Source: Gemmatimonadaceae bacterium
Lineage (GTDB): Bacteria > Gemmatimonadota > Gemmatimonadetes > Gemmatimonadales > Gemmatimonadaceae
Length of the DNA: 32,965 nucleotides
Direction: 5' to 3'
NCBI GenBank assembly: GCA_013361935.1
Contig: JABFXC010000195.1
Location: forward strand, 1-32,965
In this document: piece by piece, positions 24,512 to 32,200 of the stretch
Layout: each line of letters begins with the position of its first letter
How positions within the stretch are numbered: the first letter of the stretch is position 1
Notes under the pieces: model-generated
Seen by the model: only the letters and a program-made list of their open reading frames with translations
Databases searched by the model: none
What the model was told of the DNA's origin: nothing
Program-made: the position numbers and the translations under genes

Positions 24512-24649
24512 GCGTTCCGTCGCAGCCACCGGGTGGTGGCGCCCGTCGTGAGGGTGATCACGAGGCAAGTTGTAGTCGGTTCGTATTGCATCGGGTCTTC
24601 GGGCCCAATGCTCCGACCACAAAGGACAATCAGTTTCAGGAGCAAGGCA

Positions 24650-24862
24650 ATGCGTACGACAGGCACCGTGAAGTGGTTCAACGACGCGAAGGGTTTCGGC
24701 TTCGTCACGCCGGCGGATGGGCAGAAGGATTGCTTCGTCCACCACTCGGCGATCCAGGGCAGCGGCTTCAAGACGCTGACCGAAGGCGAGAAGGTCGAGT
24801 TCGACGTCGTGCAGGGCCAGAAGGGCCCGGCGGCGGAGAACGTCACCCGCCTCGGCCGCTAA
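24650..24862 (+). CDS. Cold-shock domain protein
   Basis: A 70-residue single cold-shock-domain protein, an RNA/ssDNA chaperone in the cytoplasm. RNP1 is KGFGFV and RNP2 is CFVHHSAI; the start [15 protein letters not shown] is typical of the CspA family. ATG 24650 has AGGAG at 24638-24642. The long leader (about 210 bases from the predicted promoter) carries hairpins and suggests post-transcriptional control, as is known for cspA genes; that parallel is inferred. A terminator follows at 24921. Confidence 0.97.
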   Translation: MRTTGTVKWFNDAKGFGFVTPADGQKDCFVHHSAIQGSGFKTLTEGEKVEFDVVQGQKGPAAENVTRLGR

Positions 24863-24882
24863 CCAGCGACCACGGATCGGAA

Positions 24883-24958
24883 ACCCGCGCGTCCTCGTGG
24901 CGCGCGGGTGATCAACGAAGCGCCGGCCAGCGGACGACAGTCTCACGGCCGGCGTTTT
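24883..24958 (+). terminator. Two hairpins ending the cold-shock transcript
   Basis: ACCCGCGCG (24883-24891) pairs with CGCGCGGGT (24901-24909). A second, terminator-type stem CGCCGGCC (24921-24928) pairs with GGCCGGCG (24947-24954), followed by TTTT (24955-24958). Confidence 0.8.
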
Positions 24959-24987
24959 CTGTTCCTCACCACCTCGACGGAGGCACC

Positions 24988-25518
24988 ATGAGCGGAGGCT
25001 CTTCCACGGATCGGTCGGCGCTCGAGCGCGACGGGTTCGAGCCGCAGCCTTTTCTCTCGACCCACCGCGCGCACGCCGCGTGCAGCCGCGAGCTGGGACG
25101 TCTGATGGACGAAGTGATCGACCGCGTCGGCGCCCTCGCGCCCGGCGGAATCGCCGAAAAGCCGGTGGTCCGCCAGTCGCCGGAGCGCTGCATCGTGCAG
25201 CTCGGGCCCGTCGCGCTCACCCTCGTCTGGCTCCGCGGAGGGATGGAATCCGTCGCCGCCGGCGAGCTGCTCGTCATCGTCTGGAAGGGAATCGTCGCCC
25301 GTCCGAACAGCTTCCAGCCCGAGCGCTCCGGCGCGTCGGGCGGGATGCACGCCGCGAAGTCGCTCTGGGAGCAGGTGCTCCGGCCGACCGCGGCCACCGA
25401 AGCCGAGTGGAGCTGGCACGTCGTGAAGGGCGAAGCGCAGGGCGCCGGCTGCACCTCCATCGAGCTCGCGGCGCGCTGCGTCGAGCAGCTCCGCGAGGCG
25501 TACGCCGCCGCGGTCTAG
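24988..25518 (+). CDS. Protein of unknown function
   Basis: A 176-residue protein I do not recognise. ATG 24988 has GGAGG at 24979-24983 and codon use is normal, so it is a real gene. No signal peptide or membrane helix. The middle (VQLGPVALTLVWLRGG and ESVAAGELLVIVWKG) looks like beta strands of a small alpha/beta domain, followed by WSWHVVKGEAQGAGCTSIEL and a C-terminal helix (LAARCVEQLREAYAAAV). It lies directly after the cold-shock terminator and before the E1 gene, with no functional hint from either. Confidence 0.75.
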   Translation: MSGGSSTDRSALERDGFEPQPFLSTHRAHAACSRELGRLMDEVIDRVGALAPGGIAEKPVVRQSPERCIVQLGPVALTLVWLRGGMESVAAGELLVIVWKGIVARPNSFQPERSGASGGMHAAKSLWEQVLRPTAATEAEWSWHVVKGEAQGAGCTSIELAARCVEQLREAYAAAV

Positions 25519-25629
25519 CCGCCCCGCGAAACGCGCCCGGCGGGTCGCGCCGCCCGGTCGCCCGCTGGTATCTTGGATGCCTCCCCTGGCGCGTCGAGTC
25601 GACGCGCCGCGGCTGTCATCGAGGAGCAC

Positions 25630-28020
25630 ATGGCGAGCACGAGCGCGGCACGGCCCAAGGCGGTAACCAGTTCGTCCGATCCGGCGGAGGTGGTGCGCGA
25701 CTATCGCGTCGCCTACCGCAGCAGGCAGGTGAGCACCCTCGCGCGCGGCGAGGTGATGCTCGGCCGGGCGATGTTCGGGATCTTCGGCGACGGGAAGGAG
25801 GTCGCCCAGGTCGCGCTGGCCAGGGCGTTCGAGCCCGGCGACGTCCGCTCCGGCTACTATCGCGACCAGACGCTGATGTTCGCGCTCGGTCTGCTCGACG
25901 TCCGGCAGTTCTTCGCGCAGCTCTACGCGCACACCGACGTCGTCGCCGATCCCGCGTCGGCCGGGCGCGGGATGAACGCGCACTTCGCGACACGCATGCT
26001 CGACGAGCAGGGGCGCTGGAAGCCGCTCACCGCGGGCCCGCAGTCCTCCGCCGACACCTCGCCGACGGGCGCGCAGATGCCGCGGTTGCTCGGCCTCGCC
26101 TACGCCTCGAAGCTCTACCGCAATCTCCCGGAGCTGCACGACTTCACCGAGTTCTCCCGCGACGGCAACGAGATCGCCTTCGGGACGATCGGCAACGCGT
26201 CGTGCGCGGAGGGGGTGTTCTGGGAGGCGATCAACGCCGCCGGCGTGCTCCAGGTGCCGATGCTCGTCTCGGTGTGGGACGACGGCTACGGCATCTCCGT
26301 GCCCAACGAGCTGCAGGTCTCGAAGGGAAGCATCTCGACGCTGCTCGAGGGCTTCCGCCGGACGAAGGGGAAGCACGACGGCTACGAGATCGAGAAGGTG
26401 CGCGGGTGGGACTATCCGGCGCTCGTCGAGACGTACGAGCGCGTCGCGCGGACGGTGCGGCGCGAGCACGTGCCGGCGGTGGTGCACGTCGTCGAGCTGA
26501 CGCAGCCGCACGGGCACTCGACGTCGGGCAGCCACGAGCGCTACAAGTCGAAGGACCGGCTGAAGTGGGAGAAGGAGCACGATGGGCTGCTGAAGATGCG
26601 CGCCTGGATGATCGACGCCGGCGCCGCGACGGCGGAGGAGCTCGAGGCGCTGGAGGAGGAGGAGACCGCGCACGTCCGCGCCTCGCGCGACGAGGCGTGG
26701 GCCGCGTACCAGCAGCCGATCACGCGCGAGGCGGAAGCGATGGTCGCGATGCTCGGCGAGGCGGCGGGGGCCAGCAGCGGCGCGCGCGACGCGGTCGAGG
26801 CCCTGCGCGACGAGCTGGCGAAGCGGCGCGATCCGCTGCGCCGCGACATCATGTCGGCCGCGCGCCGCGCGCTCTTCGCGCTGCGCGGGGAGCACGACGT
26901 CGCCGAGCCGCTGCGCCGGTGGGTGAAGGAGCAGGAGGGACCGGCGAACGCGCGCTATCACGCGCACCTCTACGCGGAGGGGGAGGAGTCGGCGCTGAAC
27001 GTGGCCGTCGTGCCCCCGCGTTACGACGAGGGCTCCGTCGAGGTGGACGCGTACAAGGTGCTCAACGCCTGCTTCGACCAGGCGCTGAAGCGCGACCCGC
27101 GCGTGATCGCCTTCGGCGAGGACGTCGGCAAGCTCGGCGACGTGAACCAGGGCTTCGTCGACCTGCAGGCGCGCTACGGCGAGCTGCGCGTCGGCGACGC
27201 GGGGATCCGCGAGTGCACGATCGTCGGGCAGGCGATCGGGATGGCGATGCGCGGGCTGCGTCCGATCGCCGAGATCCAGTATCTCGACTACCTGCTCTAC
27301 GCGCTGCAGATCATGTCCGACGACCTGGCGACGCTGCGCTACCGCACCGCGGGCGGGCAGCAGGCGCCGGTGATCGTGCGGACGCGCGGGCACCGGCTGG
27401 TGGGCGTGTGGCACTCCGGATCGCCGATGGCGATGATGATCCACGCGCTGCGCGGGATGCACGTGCTCGTGCCGCGCGACATGACGCGCGCCGCGGGGTT
27501 CTACAACACGCTGCTCCAGTCGGGCGACCCGGGCATCGTCGTCGAGGTGCTCAACGGGTATCGCCTCAAGGAGAGGCTCCCGTCGAACATCGGCGAGATG
27601 ACCACGCCGTTAGGCACGGTGGAGACCCTGCGCGAGGGCAGTGACGTCACGGTGGTGACGTACGGCGCGTGCTGCCCGATCGCGCTGGAGGCGGCGAAGC
27701 TGCTCGAGGGCGCCGGCGTCGACGTCGAGGTGATCGACGTGCAGTCGCTGCTCCCCTTCGACCGCGACGCGCGGATCGTCGAATCGCTGAAGAAGACGAA
27801 CCGCGTGCTCTTCCTCGACGAGGACGTGCCGGGCGGGGCGACCTCGTACATGATGCAGGAGGTGCTCGAGCGGCAGGGCGGGTTCTACTGGCTGGACGCG
27901 GCGCCGCGCACGCTCACCGCGGCGGCGCACCGGCCCGCGTACGGGCGAGACGGCGACTACTGGTCGAAGCCCGGCGTCGAGGACGTGATCGAGGTGGTGA
28001 CGGCGCTGGCGCGGGAGTGA
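25630..28020 (+). CDS. 2-oxoacid dehydrogenase E1, fused alpha and beta subunits
   Basis: A 796-residue thiamine-diphosphate enzyme combining E1-alpha (about 20-370) and E1-beta (about 470-796) of a branched-chain or pyruvate-type 2-oxoacid dehydrogenase. ATG 25630 has GAGGAG at 25621-25626. The ThDP site normally reads GDG...NN; here it is G188-N-A190 and D217-D218 (VWDDGYGIS), an apparent Asn/Asp exchange that keeps one carboxylate and one amide near Mg2+. The beta half has RVIAFGEDVGKLGDVNQGF, IRECTIVGQAIGMAM and the C-terminal transketolase-like domain (VTVVTYGACCPIALEAAKLL). The linker (about 370-470) is helical and charged. Such fusions are also found in Bacteroidota. No E2 or E3 is in the window. 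It is convergent with the kinase gene. Confidence 0.92.
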   Translation: MASTSAARPKAVTSSSDPAEVVRDYRVAYRSRQVSTLARGEVMLGRAMFGIFGDGKEVAQVALARAFEPGDVRSGYYRDQTLMFALGLLDVRQFFAQLYAHTDVVADPASAGRGMNAHFATRMLDEQGRWKPLTAGPQSSADTSPTGAQMPRLLGLAYASKLYRNLPELHDFTEFSRDGNEIAFGTIGNASCAEGVFWEAINAAGVLQVPMLVSVWDDGYGISVPNELQVSKGSISTLLEGFRRTKGKHDGYEIEKVRGWDYPALVETYERVARTVRREHVPAVVHVVELTQPHGHSTSGSHERYKSKDRLKWEKEHDGLLKMRAWMIDAGAATAEELEALEEEETAHVRASRDEAWAAYQQPITREAEAMVAMLGEAAGASSGARDAVEALRDELAKRRDPLRRDIMSAARRALFALRGEHDVAEPLRRWVKEQEGPANARYHAHLYAEGEESALNVAVVPPRYDEGSVEVDAYKVLNACFDQALKRDPRVIAFGEDVGKLGDVNQGFVDLQARYGELRVGDAGIRECTIVGQAIGMAMRGLRPIAEIQYLDYLLYALQIMSDDLATLRYRTAGGQQAPVIVRTRGHRLVGVWHSGSPMAMMIHALRGMHVLVPRDMTRAAGFYNTLLQSGDPGIVVEVLNGYRLKERLPSNIGEMTTPLGTVETLREGSDVTVVTYGACCPIALEAAKLLEGAGVDVEVIDVQSLLPFDRDARIVESLKKTNRVLFLDEDVPGGATSYMMQEVLERQGGFYWLDAAPRTLTAAAHRPAYGRDGDYWSKPGVEDVIEVVTALARE

Positions 28021-28033
28021 GCCGCGCCCGGCG

Positions 28034-29239
28034 CTAGCGCGCCGCCGGCGCGGCGGCCGCGGGCGCTCCGGGAACGACGACGGGGGTGTTTCCGCTGGGG
28101 AGGGTGAGGGTGAACTTCGTCCCGCCGCCCGGCGCGCCGTCCACCCTCAGATCGCCGCCGAGAAGGTGCGCGAGCTTCCGGCTCACCGGCAGTCCGAGCC
28201 CGGTGCCGCCCTTGCGCCGCTTGTGCGACTGGTCGAGCTGCGTGAAGGCGTCGAAGACGCGCTCGCGATCGGCGAGCGTGATCCCGGGCCCGGTGTCGCT
28301 GACCTCGAAGAGCACGCGATCGTCCGCGCAGTGCACGGCGAGCGTCACGCCTCCCACGTCGGTGAACTTCACCGCGTTGCCGAGCAGGTTGATCAGGATC
28401 TGCCGGAGCTTGGTGTCGTCGGTGCGAAGCATCGGCGCGCTCGCCGGCAGATCCAGGCCGAGGACGAGCGACTTGCCCTGCGCCTGCGGCTCGAAGAGCG
28501 CCTTCACCTCGCGCGCGACGTCGGCGGCGTTCACGACCTCCACGAAGACCGATTCCTTTCCCGCCTCGACGCGCGAGAAGGTGAGGATCTCCTCGATGAT
28601 GCTCATGAGGTGGCGCGCGGCGGTCTTCACCCGGCCGAGGTAGTCCTTCTGCAGCGGCTCTACGGGACCGACCATCTCGCCCTCGAGCAGATCCATGTAG
28701 CCGACGATCGCGGCGAGCGGAGTGCGCAGCTCGTGGCTCATCGACGCGAGAAAGTCGGATTTCGCCTGGCTCGCGACCTCGGCGCGCTCGAGCGCGTGGC
28801 GCAGCTGGTCCTCGCGCGCGACGCGCTCGGTGACGTCCTGCACCAGTGCCACGACGCCCTCGGTCCGGCCGTCGCGGGTCCAGGGCATGATGCGCGCGCT
28901 CTGCTGCATCCGCGCGAACGCTTCGTGCCCCGTGGGCGGATCGAGGGGAAGGAGATGCCCGTGGAACGGCTGCGACCACATGACCGTCGCGCCGTTCAGC
29001 GCGCGACGGAGCGCGCTCTCCGCCTGGCTGCCCCGCAGCTCGGGGAAGATGTCGAGCAGGGAGCGCCCGATCGCCGCCGCGGGCTCGATGTCGCTCGCGA
29101 GCGCGAGCCAGCGATTCCAGCCGCGCACCATGAGCTCGCGATCGAGGTTGACGATTCCGATCTCGAGGACATCGCCCAGCTCGTGCAGAAGCTCCACCGC
29201 CTGAGTCTCGGCGCCCTTCACGGATTCGCCTCGCTCCAC
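28034..29239 (-). CDS. PAS-domain histidine kinase
   Basis: A 401-residue cytoplasmic sensor kinase. An N-terminal PAS domain (about 20-140, GIVNLDRELMVRGWNRWLAL) is followed by HisKA with the phospho-acceptor H169 in MSHELRTPL, then HATPase_c with N-box NLLGNAVKF, G1 DTGPG and G2 GTGLGL. A short Pro/Ala-rich tail ends the protein. No membrane segment, so the signal is intracellular. GTG 29237-29239 begins one base after the cheC stop, with GGGAGG upstream; GTG a few codons on is an alternative. As last gene of the chemotaxis-like operon it may phosphorylate the CheY-like regulator or CheB encoded upstream, in place of a CheA; this is inferred. Confidence 0.93.
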   Translation of the reverse strand: MERGESVKGAETQAVELLHELGDVLEIGIVNLDRELMVRGWNRWLALASDIEPAAAIGRSLLDIFPELRGSQAESALRRALNGATVMWSQPFHGHLLPLDPPTGHEAFARMQQSARIMPWTRDGRTEGVVALVQDVTERVAREDQLRHALERAEVASQAKSDFLASMSHELRTPLAAIVGYMDLLEGEMVGPVEPLQKDYLGRVKTAARHLMSIIEEILTFSRVEAGKESVFVEVVNAADVAREVKALFEPQAQGKSLVLGLDLPASAPMLRTDDTKLRQILINLLGNAVKFTDVGGVTLAVHCADDRVLFEVSDTGPGITLADRERVFDAFTQLDQSHKRRKGGTGLGLPVSRKLAHLLGGDLRVDGAPGGGTKFTLTLPSGNTPVVVPGAPAAAAPAAR

Positions 29240-29240
29240 C

Positions 29241-29849
29241 TCAGCCCTCCCGTGCCGCGAGGGCGCGCGTGATCAGCGAGAGCGACGTCATCCCGACCGC
29301 GATGATGAGGTAGCCGCCGACCTCCCCTTCGGTCAATCGGAATCGCGTCGCGGCGAGGAGCGCGAAGTGGAGATCCTCGTTATCGACGACGAGCGAGGAG
29401 AGCAGCCCCTCGAGCGATTCGACGTGGATGCGGGGGACGGAGAAGGAGACCGAGACGTGCAGCATGTCGCCGAAGGCGCTGAGGCAGGCGCTGAGGATCA
29501 CGTTGCCGACCTCGGCGAGCACCTCGCGCGCCGACTGGTCGAGGCGGCCGCCCAGCGCGACGTTGCCCTGCGTCATCAGCGCGGCGAGCCGCGTCGCGCT
29601 GTCGTACTGCAGCACGAGCACCGCGTCGCCGGTCACCGAGCCCTTGAAGATCTGGTGCACCGTGGCCAGGTCGCCGTCGAGCAGACCCAGCAGGCGGTCG
29701 TGCATCTCCTTGATCGGGCAGACCCAGAGCCGCGGCAGGTCGACGAGGATCCGCTGCCCGGTGAGCTCCGAAAGCGACGACGCGGCGCGGTGGAGCCCGA
29801 TGTTGAAGAGCTCCGTCAGGGCATCGGTGTCCATCGGCTGGGCGGTCAT
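29241..29849 (-). CDS. cheC: CheC-family CheY-P phosphatase
   Basis: A 202-residue CheC-type protein that would remove phosphate from a CheY-like regulator. Both phosphatase signatures are present: D9-x3-E13-x2-N16 (DALTELFNIG) followed by Pro39, and S-x3-...E-V-G-N in SAREVLAEVGNV (about 106-117) followed by a Pro about 22 residues on. Length is normal for CheC. ATG 29847-29849 overlaps the stop of the regulator gene (ATGA), which supports that protein as its partner. No CheD gene is visible in the window. Confidence 0.88.
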   Translation of the reverse strand: MTAQPMDTDALTELFNIGLHRAASSLSELTGQRILVDLPRLWVCPIKEMHDRLLGLLDGDLATVHQIFKGSVTGDAVLVLQYDSATRLAALMTQGNVALGGRLDQSAREVLAEVGNVILSACLSAFGDMLHVSVSFSVPRIHVESLEGLLSSLVVDNEDLHFALLAATRFRLTEGEVGGYLIIAVGMTSLSLITRALAAREG

Positions 29850-30214
29850 GGCGCGTCGGCCTCGATTACTTCGCGTACCGTGCCGATGAGATCCTCGGCG
29901 GAGACGGGCTTGCCGAGGAAGCCGAGGGCGCCCGATTCCGCGACCATCTTCCCCGTCGAGCGCTGGACGTCGGCGCTGATGACGACGACCCGGGCTCCGG
30001 CGTGCAGCTCGCGGAACTTCTGGAGCACGTCGAGCCCGCCCATGTCCGCCATGGTCAGGTCGAGGAGGACGAGGTCGGGATGGTGCAGAAAGTAGCCCTC
30101 GATCGCCGCCATCCCGGTCGACGCTTCGACCACCTGGTACCCCGCGCCCTCGAGGATCTTCCGATGGGTGCGGCGGGTGTACCCGGAGTCGTCCACGATC
30201 ATGATTGTCGGCAT
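29846..30214 (-). CDS. CheY-like single-domain response regulator
   Basis: A 122-residue receiver domain without an output domain. Acidic pocket D8/D9, phosphorylation site D52 (LVLLDLTM), S80 in VISAD, and K102 in LGKP. ATG 30212-30214 begins one base after the cheB stop. It is the probable substrate of the adjacent CheC phosphatase and of the kinase at the operon end. Output is through protein binding; whether the target is a flagellar motor, a twitching apparatus or something else is not visible. Confidence 0.93.
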   Translation of the reverse strand: MPTIMIVDDSGYTRRTHRKILEGAGYQVVEASTGMAAIEGYFLHHPDLVLLDLTMADMGGLDVLQKFRELHAGARVVVISADVQRSTGKMVAESGALGFLGKPVSAEDLIGTVREVIEADAP

Positions 30215-30215
30215 C

Positions 30216-31259
30216 TCAGATCAGCTCCACGATTGCATCGGCCATCTCGTCCAGGGTCGCGCTGCGATCGCTCAGCGACGCCTCGACGACGGCCCGCGGC
30301 ATCCCATACACGACGCATGACGATTCGGCCTCGGTGGCGATTCGCCCGCCGTGCGCCTTGATGTGCGCGGCTCCGAGAAGCCCGTCGGTCCCCATACCGG
30401 TCATGACCACGCCGAGCACCCGTGAGCCGAAGACGTCGGCCGCGGAGCGGAAGAGCACGTCGACGGCTGGTCGATGTTGAGTATCAGCGGGCTTCAGGTC
30501 AAGATGCGCCCGGATCTTCCCGTCCAGACCGCGCACGAAGGTGAGGTGGCGTCCCGCTGGGGCGAGCCAGACCATCCCCCGCTCGAGCGTCGCTCCCTCC
30601 TTCGCCTCGACCACCTCGAGCGCCGAGATCTCGTTCAGGCGCTGAGCGTACATCTCAGTGTAGCCCACCGGCATGTGGAGCACCATCGCGATCGGCACCG
30701 GGAAGTCACGCGGGAGGCGGGGGATGAGCTCGCGCAGCGCCTGCGGCCCCCCGGTCGAGATGCCGATGACGACGATCTCGGCGTGCGTGGCGGGGCGCGC
30801 CGCGACCTGCACGGGGTGCCCGGCGCCGACCGAAGAGCTGGCGCGGGCCCGCGAGACGTCCGCCGCCGCGGCCGCCTCGACCTTGGCGATGAGCTCGTCG
30901 GCGATCTCGTAGACCCGGTCCGTGGCGAGGGCGGTCGGCTTCTGGACGAAGTCCACCGCGCCCGCCTCGAACGCCTCCATCGCCATCTCCCCGGATTCGT
31001 GGGCGATGCTGCAGACCACCACCGCGACCGGTCGCCGCTTTCCCTGCGCGCGCAGGAACTCGACCCCGTTCATCCGCGGCATCACGAGATCGAGGGTAAT
31101 GACGTCCGGCCGCAGGCGCTCGGCGAGGTCGAGCGCATCCTCCCCGTCCCGCGCCGCGCCGACGACCTCGATGGAGGGGCTGCGCGAGAGCATCTGCGTC
31201 ACGACCTTGCGCACGAAGGCGGAGTCGTCGACCACGAGCACGCGAATGGACTTCGACAT
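30216..31259 (-). CDS. cheB: Chemotaxis response regulator protein-glutamate methylesterase
   Basis: A 347-residue CheB. The receiver domain (about 1-120) has DD at 11-12 and the phospho-Asp in DVITLDLVMPRMNGVEFL; a linker rich in Ala/Arg follows. The methylesterase domain (about 155-347) carries the catalytic Ser in GISTGGPQAL, His in VLHMPVGYTEMY and Asp in GMGTDG. It demethylates or deamidates receptor glutamates. ATG 31257-31259 is chosen where the receiver begins (MSKSIRVLVVDD); the gap after cheR is five bases. No receptor (MCP) gene is in the window. Confidence 0.95.
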   Translation of the reverse strand: MSKSIRVLVVDDSAFVRKVVTQMLSRSPSIEVVGAARDGEDALDLAERLRPDVITLDLVMPRMNGVEFLRAQGKRRPVAVVVCSIAHESGEMAMEAFEAGAVDFVQKPTALATDRVYEIADELIAKVEAAAAADVSRARASSSVGAGHPVQVAARPATHAEIVVIGISTGGPQALRELIPRLPRDFPVPIAMVLHMPVGYTEMYAQRLNEISALEVVEAKEGATLERGMVWLAPAGRHLTFVRGLDGKIRAHLDLKPADTQHRPAVDVLFRSAADVFGSRVLGVVMTGMGTDGLLGAAHIKAHGGRIATEAESSCVVYGMPRAVVEASLSDRSATLDEMADAIVELI

Positions 31260-31264
31260 CTGCC

Positions 31265-32200
31265 TCAGAATCTCCGGTATGCGCCGGCGTCGGCGGCTGG
31301 CGCCGGCGCGACGCGCGCGGCGGACTTCTTCACGTACACGAACGCTCCCGCGATTTCGGCGAGGTCGAACTCCGTCGGCAGCCGCGTCAGCGATTCGGAC
31401 GCACCGAGGAACAGGTAGCCGTCGTCGCGCATCGACCCGCCGAAGACGCGCACCACGTCCGTGATGGTCTGGTCCGCGAAGTAGATGAAGACGTTGCGGC
31501 AGAAGATCACGTGTGCATCGGCGAGCGGGCGCACGGCCGCGGGCTCGACGAGATTCGCGGTCGACCAGTGGATCCGTTCGTGCAGCCGGCGCTGGACGCG
31601 CCACCCCTGACCCTCGGGGGTGAAGTACCGTTCGCGCAGGTGCGCCGGCAGGTTGCGGAAGGAGCGCTCGTAGTAGACCCCGCGCCGCGCGCGCTCGAGC
31701 ATGGCCTCGCTCGCGTCGCTGGCGACGATCTCGATCGGACGGCGGTCGAGGAGGCCGGCCTCGGCAAGGGCGATGGCGATGCTCAGCGGCTCCTCGCCGC
31801 TGCAGCAGGCCGCGCTCCAGATTCGCAGCGGCTCGTGCGGACGCTGCTCGAAGTGCCGGGGGGCGACGACGTTCGCCAGGGCGAGGATCTGCTCCGGCTG
31901 GCGCCAGAAGAAAGTCTCCGGCACCGAGAGGCGGTCCATGAGCTCCGACCAGTGACGCTCGGCGTCCGTGTCGTAGCGCAGCAGGTAGTAGTAGTCGAGA
32001 AACGAGGTCATCCCGCGCGCGGCGACGAGCCCGGCCAGCTTGTCGGTGAGCAGGTCGCGCTTGTCGTCGCCGTAGAAGACGCCCAGCCGCTGCGCGATGA
32101 TGTCGCGGAGCAGGGTGAACGCGCCCTGCGAGAAGCCCAGGACATCGGCGCTGTACCCGAACGAATCGGCGGGGCGTCCGTACGGGTCGCGCATGGTCAC
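31265..32200 (-). CDS. cheR: CheR-type protein-glutamate O-methyltransferase
   Basis: A 311-residue S-adenosylmethionine-dependent methyltransferase of chemoreceptors. The N-terminal helical domain (about 20-90) precedes the catalytic domain with RIWSAACCSGEEPLSIAIAL (SAM-binding), EIVASDASEAMLERAR, and CRNVFIYF. GTG 32198-32200 overlaps the HEAT gene stop (GTGA); an ATG two codons later (32192-32194) is equally possible. The C-terminal about 20 residues are Ala/Pro-rich. Confidence 0.94.
   Translation of the reverse strand: MTMRDPYGRPADSFGYSADVLGFSQGAFTLLRDIIAQRLGVFYGDDKRDLLTDKLAGLVAARGMTSFLDYYYLLRYDTDAERHWSELMDRLSVPETFFWRQPEQILALANVVAPRHFEQRPHEPLRIWSAACCSGEEPLSIAIALAEAGLLDRRPIEIVASDASEAMLERARRGVYYERSFRNLPAHLRERYFTPEGQGWRVQRRLHERIHWSTANLVEPAAVRPLADAHVIFCRNVFIYFADQTITDVVRVFGGSMRDDGYLFLGASESLTRLPTEFDLAEIAGAFVYVKKSAARVAPAPAADAGAYRRF

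Noticed and set aside
24943..27462. 839-codon minus-strand frame opposite the E1 gene
   Set aside because: Caused by GC-rich codon bias of the real gene; the product is Arg/His-rich and matches no fold.
3107..27616. CGTTAGGC copies as integron attC sites
   Set aside because: Single core sites within or at ends of genes, with no paired second core, no attC-like palindrome around them and no integrase gene.
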